Assembly: GCF_010499245.1 (NCBI RefSeq)
Contig: NZ_JAAGOW010000004.1
Location: 434,001 to 498,000, forward strand
Source: Variovorax sp. WS11
GTDB taxonomy: Bacteria; Pseudomonadota; Gammaproteobacteria; Burkholderiales; Burkholderiaceae_C
Length of the DNA stretch: 64,000 nucleotides
Reading direction: 5' to 3'
The position numbers and the translations under genes are program-made. This document shows positions 1 to 8,678 of this stretch, in pieces. The number at the start of each line of letters is the position of its first letter. Position 1 is the first letter of the stretch. The notes below the pieces were generated by a model, which ran no database searches, was not told where the DNA came from, and worked only from the letters and a program-made list of their open reading frames with translations.

Positions 1-1
1 G

Positions 2-61
2 CTGTTCGTCGCACTGCTGCTGCTGGTCTTCGTGCCCTGGTTCTCGATCGGCTTCCTGTAG
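2..61 (+). CDS. 3' end of a membrane transporter subunit (TRAP large permease likely)
   Basis: Only the last 19 codons are visible. They encode a very hydrophobic segment rich in Leu, Val and Phe (ending VPWFSIGFL) and stop with TAG. A hydrophobic C-terminal helix with a Pro-Trp motif fits the large DctM-type permease of TRAP transporters, which often sit beside mannonate or gluconate catabolic genes. That identity is inferred from context. What is seen directly is a terminal membrane segment 86 bases upstream of the mannonate dehydratase start. Confidence 0.45.
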   Translation: MFVALLLLVFVPWFSIGFL

Positions 62-147
62 GCCTGAAACCCGTTGGCAGGCACTGACCCCCGGCGCTGA
101 CGCCAGCCGGCCTGCCTGCCTCGACCCACCTTCCCCTGGAGACTGCC

Positions 148-1356
148 TTGAAGATCGAACGCATCGACACCATCGTCACCTGCCCCGGCCGCAACTTCGT
201 CACCGTCAAGGTGATCACCGACGAAGGCGCGTACGGCCTGGGCGACGCCACGCTCAACGGCCGCGAGCTGGCGGTCAAGTCCTACCTCGACGAGCACGTC
301 ATTCCCTGCCTGATCGGCCGCGACCCGCGCAACATCGAGGACATCTGGCAGTACCTCTACCGGGGTGCCTACTGGCGGCGCGGGCCGGTCACGATGACCG
401 CCATCGCCGCCATCGACATGGCGCTGTGGGACATCAAGGGCAAGCTGGCGAACATGCCGGTGTACCAGTTGCTCGGCGGCAAGAGTCGCGAGGGCCTGAT
501 GGTCTACGGTCACGCCAATGGGCGCGACCATGCCGAGGCGATCGAGGCGGTGCTCAAGCACAAGGAGGAGGGCTACAAGGCCATCCGCGTGCAGTCCGGC
601 GTGCCGGGCCTGGAAAAGACCTACGGCGTGGGCAAGACGCAGGGCTACTACGAGCCGGCCGAGAAGGGCCTGCCGCCCGAGGAGCCGTGGGACACCGCGC
701 TGTACCTGCGCCACACGCCCGAGCTGTTCCGCAAGGTGCGCGAAGCGGCCGGCGCCGACGTGCACCTGCTGCACGATGCGCACCACCGCCTGACGCCGAT
801 CGAGGCCGGCCGGCTCGGCAAGGAGCTCGAGCCCTACAGCCTGTTCTGGATCGAGGACGCCACCCCGGCCGAAAACCAGGAGGCCTTCCGTCTGATCCGA
901 CAGCACACCACCACCCCGCTGGCGGTGGGCGAGGTGTTCAACTCGATCTGGGACTGCAACCACCTGATCCGCGAGCAGCTGATCGACTACATCCGCTCGA
1001 CCATCGTCCACGCCGGTGGCATCACGCACGTGCGGCGCATCGCCGACTACGCGGCGATGTACCAGGTGCGCACGGGCTTTCACGGCGCGACCGACCTGTC
1101 GCCGGTGTGCATGGCGGCAGCCGTCAACTTCGGACTGTGGGTGCCCAACTTCGGCGTGCAGGAGTTGATGCCGCACAGCGAACTCACCGACGAGGTGTTC
1201 CCGCACAACTACCGTTTCGAGGACGGCTACCTGGTGATGGACGAGGTGCCCGGGCTGGGTGTCGACATCGACGAGGCCCTGGCCGCCAAGTACCCGTACG
1301 AGCGCGCCTACCTGCCGGTCGCGCGGCTGCGCGACGGCTCGATGTGGAACTGGTGA
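148..1356 (+). CDS. manD: D-mannonate dehydratase, ManD/RspA-type enolase superfamily
   Basis: This enzyme dehydrates D-mannonate to 2-keto-3-deoxygluconate in hexuronate catabolism (cytosolic, Mg-dependent). The 402-residue protein has the family length. It carries the three metal ligands D210, E236 and E262 and the catalytic residues R147, Y159 and H212 at the numbering known for characterised ManD enzymes. These residues separate true ManD enzymes from promiscuous relatives only in part, so D-gluconate dehydratase activity is also possible. The start is TTG at 148, preceded by GGAGA at 138-142; no better ATG lies nearby. It lies downstream of a transporter tail and upstream of an RspB-like dehydrogenase, the classic rspA-rspB arrangement. 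Confidence 0.93.
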   Translation: MKIERIDTIVTCPGRNFVTVKVITDEGAYGLGDATLNGRELAVKSYLDEHVIPCLIGRDPRNIEDIWQYLYRGAYWRRGPVTMTAIAAIDMALWDIKGKLANMPVYQLLGGKSREGLMVYGHANGRDHAEAIEAVLKHKEEGYKAIRVQSGVPGLEKTYGVGKTQGYYEPAEKGLPPEEPWDTALYLRHTPELFRKVREAAGADVHLLHDAHHRLTPIEAGRLGKELEPYSLFWIEDATPAENQEAFRLIRQHTTTPLAVGEVFNSIWDCNHLIREQLIDYIRSTIVHAGGITHVRRIADYAAMYQVRTGFHGATDLSPVCMAAAVNFGLWVPNFGVQELMPHSELTDEVFPHNYRFEDGYLVMDEVPGLGVDIDEALAAKYPYERAYLPVARLRDGSMWNW

Positions 1357-1363
1357 GGGCGCT

Positions 1364-1396
1364 CACCGCACCGCACCGCACCGCACCGCACCGCAC
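1364..1396 (+). repeat. CACCG pentanucleotide tandem repeat, about 6.6 copies
   Basis: Thirty-three bases of uninterrupted CACCG units lie between the manD stop and the next gene's ribosome-binding region. The unit is five bases, so copy-number change would alter the length of the intergenic leader in steps of five. It is not part of the preferred reading frame of either neighbour. Confidence 0.95.
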
Positions 1397-1423
1397 TATT
1401 TTCATCTACAGGAAACCGACATC

Positions 1424-2458
1424 ATGCTGAGCGTCGTCGTCGATCAACCCAACAGCATGGCCGTGCAAGAGCGGCCCATGCCCGAGCCGCAGGCTGGCGA
1501 GGTGCGCGTGCGCGTGCGCTATGCCGGGATCTGTGGATCGGACCTGCACATCTTCCACGGCCACAACCCGTTCGTGTCGTACCCGCGCGTGATCGGGCAC
1601 GAGTTTGTCGGCCGCATCGAATCGGTGGGTGCCGGCGTCGACGCCGCACGCATCGGCCAGACCGTGGTGGTGGACCCGGTGATCAGCTGCGGCCAGTGCC
1701 ACGCCTGCCTGATCGGGCGGCAGAACGTCTGCAGCAGGCTGCAGGTGATCGGCGTGCACCGCGACGGCGGCTTCAGCCAGTACGCCTGCGCGCCGGAGAA
1801 GAATGCCTACGTGGTGCCCAAGGGCCTGGCCGACACCAGCGCATCGGTGATCGAGCCTTTCGCGGTGGCGGCCAACGTGACCAGCCGCACCGGCGTGTTT
1901 CCCAGCGACGTGGCGCTGATCTACGGCGCCGGGCCGGTCGGCCTGAACCTGATGCAGGTGCTCAAGAAGGTGTACGGCATCCGCGCTTTCATCACGGACC
2001 ACTTCGACGAGCGGCTGGCGCTGGCGCTCACGTGCGGCGCGGCGCAGGACGAGATCATCAATACCCAGCGCGAGCCGCTGGCCGAGGCGCTGGCCAGGCG
2101 CGGCGTGGAATGCGGCCCGACACTGATCTACGACGCCGTGTGCCACCCCGCGATCCTGGAAGAGGCGGTGCGCATCGCTGCACCGGCCGGCCGCATCGGC
2201 GTGCTGGGCTTCTCCGGCACGCCCTCGGCAATCCCGCAGCAGGAGCTGACCAAGAAGGAGCTGACGCTGTACGCCTCGCGGCTGAACTGCGCGATGTTCC
2301 CCAAGGTCATCGACTGGATCCAGCAGGGCCTGGTGGACCCGGGCCGCATCATCAGCCACAAGGTCGACTTCCGCGATGTGACGGGTGCCTTCGATATTGC
2401 GGAGAAGAACCCGCGCTACAGCTGCAAGGTGCTGCTGGATTTTGGCACCGGGGATTGA
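1424..2458 (+). CDS. zinc-dependent alcohol/polyol dehydrogenase, RspB-like
   Basis: A 344-residue medium-chain dehydrogenase that probably oxidises a sugar acid or polyol with NAD(P). The N-terminal GroES-like domain has the catalytic-zinc motif CGSDLH near residue 38 and GHEFVG near 64. A structural-zinc cluster of the CGQCxxCxxGxxNVC type spans residues 91-105. The Rossmann domain has the YGAGPVGLNL motif near 165. ATG at 1424 follows an AGGAAA-like site at about 1410. Pairing with a ManD/RspA enzyme matches E. coli rspAB, and L-idonate or L-gulonate 5-dehydrogenases are close relatives. The exact substrate cannot be read from sequence. Confidence 0.85.
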   Translation: MLSVVVDQPNSMAVQERPMPEPQAGEVRVRVRYAGICGSDLHIFHGHNPFVSYPRVIGHEFVGRIESVGAGVDAARIGQTVVVDPVISCGQCHACLIGRQNVCSRLQVIGVHRDGGFSQYACAPEKNAYVVPKGLADTSASVIEPFAVAANVTSRTGVFPSDVALIYGAGPVGLNLMQVLKKVYGIRAFITDHFDERLALALTCGAAQDEIINTQREPLAEALARRGVECGPTLIYDAVCHPAILEEAVRIAAPAGRIGVLGFSGTPSAIPQQELTKKELTLYASRLNCAMFPKVIDWIQQGLVDPGRIISHKVDFRDVTGAFDIAEKNPRYSCKVLLDFGTGD

Positions 2459-2642
2459 AATGAATCATGCGTCGAAGGACGCCACCATGCGCACCCCGCT
2501 GCCTGCGTCGAAGAGATGGACCGCCGCCGCCTTCGGTCGCAGGTGCAGCACGTCGCCCCGCAGAGCCTGAGGTACCTCGCTGCAGCGCATCGGTGCAATC
2601 AGCCAGCTTGTCGAAGACCTGCAGGCGGCGATATCAAAGTAC

Positions 2643-2684
2643 TGCTGAAGTCAGCAACTGCTCCAGAATGGCTTTTTTCATTCT
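2643..2684. promoter_or_regulatory. two short inverted repeats upstream of the LysR gene
   Basis: TGCTGA and TCAGCA flank AG at 2643-2656. AGAATG and CATTCT flank an eight-base spacer containing six T at 2665-2684. Both lie within 75 bases of the LysR start at 2715, so they could be autoregulatory operator half-sites. The rest of 2459-2714 shows no gene that I can support. Confidence 0.35.
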
Positions 2685-2714
2685 TGCGGCGCGCTGCACG
2701 CCGCGCATCGCCCT

Positions 2715-3740
2715 ATGGACATCCGGCACCTCAGGTACTTCGTCAAGGTGGTCGAACTCAGGAACATTACAGCAGCGGCGGAAGCACTTTTCATTGCGCA
2801 ACCATCGCTGAGCCAGCACATGAGCAATCTGGAGTCCGAGCTCGGGGTCAGCCTGTTGGAGCGCAGCGTGCATGGCACCCGAGCGACGACCATGGGCGAG
2901 TTGCTCTACCGGCATGCCAAGACGATTCTGCGCCAGTTCGATGACGCGCACTCAGCCATTCGGCGCGAAAGCGAGGCCCCGTCCGGGCGTGTGGCGATTG
3001 GTTTCCCGACCAGCACGTCGCGCATCGTTGCGGCCCCGTTGCTGGCCTGCCTCCAGGAACGCTACCCATTGATCGAGCTGGAACTGGTGGAGGCGTCCAG
3101 TGGTGATTTGGTCGCCCAGGTCGCCCAGGACAGGCTGGCGCTTGCCGTCACCATGAACGCGCGCGCGGATGCGCGGTTGCGGATCGAGCCCGTCCTCGAA
3201 GAAGAGCTGTTTGCGGTGCTGGCGCCTGCGCACCGCACACCGCGCACGCTGAGCGTGACGGCGCTGGCGGCGCTGCCGCTGCTGCTGCCGACCCACCCCA
3301 ATTCCGTCAGGGTGGCGACCGAGCGCCTCTTCAATGAACGGCACCTGAGCTTCAGGCTGGTCGCGGAGACGAGCGCCGTGGAGATCCTTGTCCTGGCCGT
3401 CGAACGCGGCTTGGGCGCGACGGTGTTGCCAACGGCCGCGTTCGCACTCGCGCAGCACCACGGTCGCGTCCGGGGCGTTCCGATCGCCGAGAGGCCGCTC
3501 GTGCGTGAACTGTCGTTGAGCCTGTCCGTTTCCGCAGCGCGCAGCCCTGCCGTCCAATCCGTGCGCGAGATGCTGCTGCGCGTGATCGAGGACGAGGTCG
3601 CGCAAGGGCGGTGGCAGGGCGTTCGCCTTCTCAGCGCTGCAGAACCGCCGCGAGAAAGGCCGGCGAGACGAGCTGTGCCCAAGCCTCGATCCGGGGAAGA
3701 TCGGCCGGCCCGTAGCGCCCCTCGGCGTCCAGCAGGTTGA
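2715..3740 (+). CDS. LysR-family transcriptional regulator
   Basis: A 341-residue LysR-type regulator. Residues 1-60 form the winged helix-turn-helix (MDIRHLRYF start, then AAEALFIAQPSLSQHMSNLE). Residues about 90-300 form the periplasmic-binding-protein-like effector domain. The protein is about 40 residues longer than usual. Its basic, Pro/Arg-rich tail is encoded across the 3' end of the convergent GAF gene, so the two genes overlap by 110 bases. A nearby frameshift or decay of the native stop could explain the extra tail. It may control the manD/rspB side or the leftward hydrolase/Bug operon; the sequence does not decide between them. Confidence 0.88.
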   Translation: MDIRHLRYFVKVVELRNITAAAEALFIAQPSLSQHMSNLESELGVSLLERSVHGTRATTMGELLYRHAKTILRQFDDAHSAIRRESEAPSGRVAIGFPTSTSRIVAAPLLACLQERYPLIELELVEASSGDLVAQVAQDRLALAVTMNARADARLRIEPVLEEELFAVLAPAHRTPRTLSVTALAALPLLLPTHPNSVRVATERLFNERHLSFRLVAETSAVEILVLAVERGLGATVLPTAAFALAQHHGRVRGVPIAERPLVRELSLSLSVSAARSPAVQSVREMLLRVIEDEVAQGRWQGVRLLSAAEPPRERPARRAVPKPRSGEDRPARSAPRRPAG

Positions 3741-4149
3741 CGGTACCCAGCACTTCGGATCCCCAGCGCACCGGCATGTTCACGATGCTTTCACAGCCCA
3801 TCGCGAGCAGTCTCTGGTGGTCCGGGTAGTTGTCGATGATGTCCTGCCGCGTGCGTCCGATGAAAGGCTCGGCGGTGGCCAGTACGTGTCGCATGCGCGG
3901 CGCCTGCCCCAGCGTCTTGCGCCCGCCCACGGGGTAGTCGACGGGTCGGCTGCTGTAGGCACGCTGCGACTCGCCCTTGTCGCGAAAATAGATCAGAACG
4001 GTCAGCAGTCGGTGACCCGGCGACCGCGCCAGGCCTTCGTCGAGTGCACGGAACAGCGCCAGCGTCGGATCGGCGCTGCGCATCGCTTCGACGAACACCG
4101 GCAAGGCCTCCGTGCCGACCGAGCGGATCGTCTCGAGGGCGGTGGTCAT
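3631..4149 (-). CDS. GAF domain-containing protein
   Basis: A 172-residue single GAF domain, a fold that binds small molecules such as cyclic nucleotides, aromatics or tetrapyrroles. The C-terminal half has the typical run MPVRWGSEVLGTVNLLDAEG and an early helix with LFRALDEGLA. ATG at 4149 lies seven bases after the Bug receptor stop, so it is the last gene of the leftward operon. Without an attached output domain it may act as a sensor partner or ligand-binding accessory. Some Burkholderiales operons pair stand-alone GAF proteins with Bug receptors and hydrolases. No function beyond ligand sensing can be supported. Confidence 0.8.
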   Translation of the reverse strand: MTTALETIRSVGTEALPVFVEAMRSADPTLALFRALDEGLARSPGHRLLTVLIYFRDKGESQRAYSSRPVDYPVGGRKTLGQAPRMRHVLATAEPFIGRTRQDIIDNYPDHQRLLAMGCESIVNMPVRWGSEVLGTVNLLDAEGRYGPADLPRIEAWAQLVSPAFLAAVLQR

Positions 4150-4156
4150 GGGGACG

Positions 4157-5143
4157 TCATTCCGGCTTGACGCCCGCCTGTTCGACCACCTTCTTCCAGC
4201 GTGTGATCTCGCTGCGAATGAGCGCGGCGAACTCGGCCGGTGTGCTGGCGATCGCCGGGCCACCCTGGGATTCCAGGGTGGTGCGCATCTTGTCGCTGCG
4301 TAGCACGGCCGTGAAATCCTGGCTGAGCCGCTCCAGCACCGCCGGCGGCGTGCCGGCCGGCGCGAACAAGCCATACCAGCCCAGCATCTCGAAGCCGGGG
4401 TAGCCCTGTTCTGCCACGGTCGGCACATCGGGCAGCAGGGGCGAGCGCTGGAGGCTGGTGATGCCCAGGGCCTTCAGCCGGCCAGCCTTGATCTGCGGCA
4501 ACGACGAGAGCACGACGTCGAGCATCAGGTCGGTATGCCCGGCCGCAACGTCGCTGAGCGCCGGACCCGACCCCTTGTAGGGAATGTGGTTCAACGAGAG
4601 CCCGGCCGCCGCCATCAGCTGCTCGGTCGCGAGATGGTTCGAACTGCCCGATCCGCTGGAGCCGTATGTGAGCGCACCTGGTTTCGCCTTGGCGAGCTTG
4701 ACCAGATCGCCCAGGGTCTTGACGTCGGCAAGCCTGGGGTTCTGCGGGCTGGCGACGATCAGGTTCGGGATCGCCGTGATCTCGGTGATGGGCGCGAAAT
4801 CCTTGAGCGGGTCATAGGGCAGCTTCGGGTACAGGCCGACCGCGGTGGCGTGCGAGCTGATGGTGCCCAGCAGCAGGGTGTAGCCATCGGCAGGCGCCTT
4901 GGCGACGAAGTCGGCGCCGATGGTGCTGCCGGCGCCGGGCTTGTTGTCGACGACAAAGGACTGGCCTGTGCGAGCCGTCATCTCCTGCGCGATCTGGCGC
5001 GCCACCAGGTCGGTCGAGCCGCCGGCGGAGAACGGCACGATCAGCTTGACCGGTTTGGAAGGGTAGGGGGCCTGGGCCTGCGCGGTAGGGATGATGCAGG
5101 CCAGCGCAAGGGCGACCCTCGATGCCAGGTGGCGTGCATTCAT
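4157..5143 (-). CDS. Bug/TctC-family periplasmic solute receptor
   Basis: A 328-residue secreted receptor of the tripartite tricarboxylate transporter family, which binds carboxylates in the periplasm. It opens with a Sec signal peptide (Arg/His, then ALALACIIPTAQAQA). The mature start is YPSKPVKLIVPFSAGGSTD, the Bug signature, followed by the VDNKPGAGSTIG motif that contacts the ligand and the PYKGSGPAL motif. I prefer ATG at 5143. An in-frame GTG at 5155 would overlap the upstream stop as GTGA. No TctA/TctB membrane genes are adjacent, as is usual for orphan Bug proteins. Confidence 0.9.
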   Translation of the reverse strand: MNARHLASRVALALACIIPTAQAQAPYPSKPVKLIVPFSAGGSTDLVARQIAQEMTARTGQSFVVDNKPGAGSTIGADFVAKAPADGYTLLLGTISSHATAVGLYPKLPYDPLKDFAPITEITAIPNLIVASPQNPRLADVKTLGDLVKLAKAKPGALTYGSSGSGSSNHLATEQLMAAAGLSLNHIPYKGSGPALSDVAAGHTDLMLDVVLSSLPQIKAGRLKALGITSLQRSPLLPDVPTVAEQGYPGFEMLGWYGLFAPAGTPPAVLERLSQDFTAVLRSDKMRTTLESQGGPAIASTPAEFAALIRSEITRWKKVVEQAGVKPE

Positions 5144-5151
5144 GGCGGCTC

Positions 5152-6141
5152 TCACTCGACGCGAATGTTGTTCTTGCGGATGAAGTCACTCCAGTACGCC
5201 AGGTCGGAGGCGGCGCGTTGGCGGATTTCGGCGTCGCCGCCCGGAATCGGCGGCAGCGAGAGCTCGACCAGCTTGGACTTGACAGCGGGATCGGCCATGA
5301 CCTGCTGCAAGGCCGCGTTGAATGTGGAGACGATCTTCGGATCGAGCCCTGCGGGACCGACCACGGCGTACCAGCCGGGCATGGCGGGGACGTTCAGACC
5401 GGCTTCCTTGATGGTGGGTACCTGCGGCCACTGCGGCACCCGTGCTGCGCCGAGCACGGCAACGGCGTTGGCCTTGCCGGATTGAACCTGCGGCAGCGCA
5501 GGGCCGACCACGCTCACCATCGCGTCCACCTCGCCCGCCAACACCGCCGTGAGCGCCGCTGCCGACCCTTTGTAGGGCACGTGCAGAAGCTTCACGCCCG
5601 CCGCCGAAGCGATCAGTTCCATGGCGATATGGGTGGAGTTGCCGATCCCCGCACTGCCGAAACTCAGTTCGCCGTTCTTCTTGCGGGCCTGCTCGACGAA
5701 CTGGGGGAAGGTCTTGATGCCGCTCTTGTTGCTGGTGACCAGCACGAAAGGCGTGTCGACGACCGGGGCGACGTAGGTGAAGTCCTTGGCCGGGTTGTAG
5801 GGCAGGTCCTTGTACAGGGCCGGATTGAATGCCATTTGCGAGACCCCTGCCAGTCCCAGGGTGTAGCCGTCGGGCGCGGCCTTGGCAACGCTGCTGAGCG
5901 CGACAAGCCCGTTCGCGGCCGGATTGTTCTCGATCACGACGGGTTGCCCGAGGCGTTGCGCCAGGCGATCGTTCAGCAGACGGGCGACGACATCGGATCC
6001 CGAGCCGGGGCCCTGCGGCACGACGAGTTTGACGGGGCGTGACGGCCAAGCGACTTGCGCTTGGGCACCCGACGACAGGACGAAGCCGGCAGTGGGGACG
6101 GCGAGCGTCGCAAGCAGGTCGCGGCGGGTAAGAGACAGCAT
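5152..6141 (-). CDS. Bug/TctC-family periplasmic solute receptor
   Basis: A 329-residue Bug receptor. The N-terminus LSLTRRDLLATLA resembles a twin-arginine signal, followed by a cleavable SSGAQAQ site. The mature domain shows WPSRPVKLVVPQGPGSGSD and the VIENNPAANG ligand loop. ATG at 6141 is chosen because it starts the signal peptide; longer in-frame starts encode unlikely sequence. It lies between the hydrolase gene and a second Bug gene. The two receptors are clearly divergent paralogues, which suggests two related ligands or one ligand and its product. Confidence 0.9.
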   Translation of the reverse strand: MLSLTRRDLLATLAVPTAGFVLSSGAQAQVAWPSRPVKLVVPQGPGSGSDVVARLLNDRLAQRLGQPVVIENNPAANGLVALSSVAKAAPDGYTLGLAGVSQMAFNPALYKDLPYNPAKDFTYVAPVVDTPFVLVTSNKSGIKTFPQFVEQARKKNGELSFGSAGIGNSTHIAMELIASAAGVKLLHVPYKGSAAALTAVLAGEVDAMVSVVGPALPQVQSGKANAVAVLGAARVPQWPQVPTIKEAGLNVPAMPGWYAVVGPAGLDPKIVSTFNAALQQVMADPAVKSKLVELSLPPIPGGDAEIRQRAASDLAYWSDFIRKNNIRVE

Positions 6142-6199
6142 GGCGGGTACTCCTCGAAGGGTGCAAGTCAGCGGCACGGGGGAAGGTGGAAGGGGCAGT

Positions 6200-8035
6200 T
6201 CAGCGGGAGGCGTTGCGCAGCGGCAATTCGAACCAGGTGGCATCCGGACCTCGCAGAATCTCAAGACGCGGAGGCCTGCCGTGCGGGACCTGCGGCGCGT
6301 GACCGGCGTCGCTGCCGGTCAGCGAAATGCGGATGCGGCTGCCCGGGGCGAACGTCCAGGACACAGGGAGCAACGAGAAGACCAGCCGTGCCGGCTCGCC
6401 CGGCGTCATCAGGCGGGCCGAGGCCCGGTCATAGGAGTTGACCGGCCAACTGGCCACGTAGTCAGGCGAGCGCGAGAGGCCTTCACGGTGCAGCGCGCGC
6501 AGGGAGCCCTCGGTCACGTAGCGGCATTGGCCATCCGCGAGCACTTCGGTGAGATAGACATGCGCCGCTGCATCCTTCTCGGACGACACGAACAGCAACT
6601 GGACAGCGACATGGCCCGTGAGCTCGGCCGCCGCCTCCAGTGGGGCGCTGTCGTAGCGCAAATGAGCGTCCTGCCTCTCGGTCCAGTCGGGATAGTAGTT
6701 CTCGACGGCCGCCGCGCCCAAGCGCTCCAGCCGCGTCTGCGTGCCCGAGGAGGCGGAAAAATCGACCTGGTAGGTGTCGCTCCCGAAAGCCTGCGGTTGA
6801 GGCACCAGCGCTGCGCCCGCCGCAGGATAGAGGCGATGGACCTGCCTCACCGGTGGCCACCTATCGGCGGCCTGCCACTTCTCATCGTGAATGGTGAAGT
6901 AGTGCACGGGCGCTTCGCGCTCCAATCCGGTGTCGATGCCCCGCAGGTGGTGATCGAAAAAGCGCAGCACCTCTGCGAGCAGCGGAAAGTCGGAGCCGGC
7001 GTTCTCGCGCCAGGGAGAGACATTGCTGCGTGCGCCATGATCCCAAGGACCCAGCAACAGGCGGTGCTGGTGCTTGGGCAGCGTCAGGAAGCGAGTGATG
7101 GCGGAGTTGCTGTAGCCCGCGCCGTCGTACCAGCCCGAGATGGAATACACGGCCACACTGTCCGGAATCCGGCGCGCGTAGTAGCCCGGGCTGCAGATGT
7201 CGAGCGTGAGTTCCGGATCGTGCAGCGCGGCGTCGTGCTGGAACGGCATCTCGCGCGCCAGGTCGTTGAGGCGGCAGTTGCTTCGGTGCTGCTGGATGGC
7301 CTGAGCGAGCTGGCTACCGTCGGTGTCCTCATCCACCGGCTGTGGTCCTGCCAGGCGTGGGTTGCCGTAGTAGGCGAACTTGGCGAGCGCCGGGCGATCA
7401 TCCTGGTCGAGTGCGACCATCAGTTCGTCATAGCGGCCCGTCCACACCGTAGAGAGCATGCCGCCGACATAGAGCTGGTCGGTGTAGATGTCCGTGACGG
7501 CAAAGAGCGGCGCAATTGCCTTCACAGCAGGGTGTCCGGTGCTGGCCAGGAACACGGCGGCCGCACCGAGATAGGAGATGCCTGTCGCGCCGATGACGCC
7601 GTCGCTCCAACCTTGCTGGACGATCCACTCGGCGATCTCGTGGTAGTCTTCACGCTCCTTGGGGGAGCGCAGTGCATCGCGGGTACCGAAGCTGGCGCCG
7701 GTGCCGCGAACGTCGACCACCACCACCGCATAGCCGTGCGGCACGAAGAAGTCGCGATAGCGCCCGCAGTTCGGGCTGTTCTCCTCGGCTGCATCGGTCG
7801 TGACAAAGCGGCGGTAGTAGGGGGTGAAGAGGGCGATCGCGGGGAACCGCTCGACCGTCGCAGCGCCATCGCGCGACTGGGGAAGATACACATCCACGGC
7901 GATGCGACAGCCGTCGCGCATCGTCACGTAGACAGAGAACGGGCGGGCGGGGATGTCGTAAGCGGGCGCGCAGCTCGCCAAGTAGTCAGTAGGGCGAATC
8001 TTCCATGCGCCGGGGGTACCGTCGTGATCTGACAT
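6200..8035 (-). CDS. CocE/NonD-family serine hydrolase (X-Pro dipeptidyl-peptidase S15 fold)
   Basis: A 611-residue alpha/beta hydrolase of the cocaine-esterase, glutaryl-7-ACA acylase and Xaa-Pro peptidase group. The nucleophile is S154 in GISYLG, preceded by the family motif DVRGTGAS near residue 108. The general-base region has PWDHGARSN, and the C-terminal third is the jelly-roll XPD domain. ATG at 8035 gives the usual family start before RPTDYLA. It heads the leftward operon hydrolase-Bug-Bug-GAF, so it probably cleaves an ester or amide whose acid product is bound by the receptors. No signal peptide is evident, so it is likely cytosolic. Confidence 0.88.
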   Translation of the reverse strand: MSDHDGTPGAWKIRPTDYLASCAPAYDIPARPFSVYVTMRDGCRIAVDVYLPQSRDGAATVERFPAIALFTPYYRRFVTTDAAEENSPNCGRYRDFFVPHGYAVVVVDVRGTGASFGTRDALRSPKEREDYHEIAEWIVQQGWSDGVIGATGISYLGAAAVFLASTGHPAVKAIAPLFAVTDIYTDQLYVGGMLSTVWTGRYDELMVALDQDDRPALAKFAYYGNPRLAGPQPVDEDTDGSQLAQAIQQHRSNCRLNDLAREMPFQHDAALHDPELTLDICSPGYYARRIPDSVAVYSISGWYDGAGYSNSAITRFLTLPKHQHRLLLGPWDHGARSNVSPWRENAGSDFPLLAEVLRFFDHHLRGIDTGLEREAPVHYFTIHDEKWQAADRWPPVRQVHRLYPAAGAALVPQPQAFGSDTYQVDFSASSGTQTRLERLGAAAVENYYPDWTERQDAHLRYDSAPLEAAAELTGHVAVQLLFVSSEKDAAAHVYLTEVLADGQCRYVTEGSLRALHREGLSRSPDYVASWPVNSYDRASARLMTPGEPARLVFSLLPVSWTFAPGSRIRISLTGSDAGHAPQVPHGRPPRLEILRGPDATWFELPLRNASR

Positions 8036-8131
8036 GAGCAGGTTGTCTTTGCGGGCTTGTGAAAGTTTCGTGACGTAGCGGAGATTCTTCGGGATGGGCC
8101 GACCACTGAAAAATGCGAAATGTGGATTGCT

Positions 8132-8150
8132 CCATAGGTTCGACCTATGG
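8132..8150. promoter_or_regulatory. perfect 19-bp palindromic operator candidate
   Basis: CCATAGGT and ACCTATGG are perfectly complementary eight-base arms around TCG. The site lies 97 bases upstream of the leftward hydrolase start and 184 bases upstream of the rightward cupin start, so a dimeric regulator bound here could control both. Size and symmetry suit a GntR-, IclR- or TetR-type dimer. No such regulator is encoded next to it. Confidence 0.6.
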
Positions 8151-8333
8151 CGCCACCGCATGGGCCTGACCGTTCGGCCCGGCCGCTTGGCCGTCGCTTC
8201 TGTAAATTTCGGAGGACGAAGGATGGCTTGGGGGTGCAGGGCCTTGATGGAGACACTCGTGTCCGCGCTAAACGGTTCCTGCCAACAAGAGCGACACCTG
8301 GACAGCGAACGTCCAACTTGCCAAACTGCTCGC

Positions 8334-8669
8334 ATGGCACTTCACCACGCATCGTCCGGTCAGGTTGTGGACTTCGGCGCGCTCGACGTGGAGGCGGCGC
8401 AGACCTGCGCACTCCTGAAGGCCAGGGACATCGAGATCATGTGGCTGGTGGTGCCGGCCGGCAAACAGGTTCCGACGCACGCCGTCTCAACGTCGATGAC
8501 CTTGCAGTGCATGCGAGGAAGGGTTGAGGTGCAGCTCGCCGGCGGCGTGAAGCTGCTGGAGGCCGATCAGGTCATGTACCTCGCCGGCGGCGTGCCACAT
8601 GGCCTGCATGGGTTGGAAGAGAGCAGGCTTCTCATGACCATCGTGCTGCCAGCCAGCCGTACCGACTGA
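8334..8669 (+). CDS. small cupin-domain protein
   Basis: A 111-residue single cupin beta-barrel with strands such as EIMWLVVPAGKQVPTHAVST and MYLAGGVPHGLHGLEESRLLM. The metal-binding pattern is partial: the first motif keeps one His (THA), and the second keeps PHGLHG. It could be a small ligand-binding or stress-buffering cupin rather than a dioxygenase. ATG at 8334 is chosen because upstream codons read through the intergenic palindrome. It is divergent from the hydrolase operon and runs directly into the decayed antitoxin copy ten bases after its stop. Confidence 0.72.
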   Translation: MALHHASSGQVVDFGALDVEAAQTCALLKARDIEIMWLVVPAGKQVPTHAVSTSMTLQCMRGRVEVQLAGGVKLLEADQVMYLAGGVPHGLHGLEESRLLMTIVLPASRTD

Positions 8670-8678
8670 GCCGTGGAG

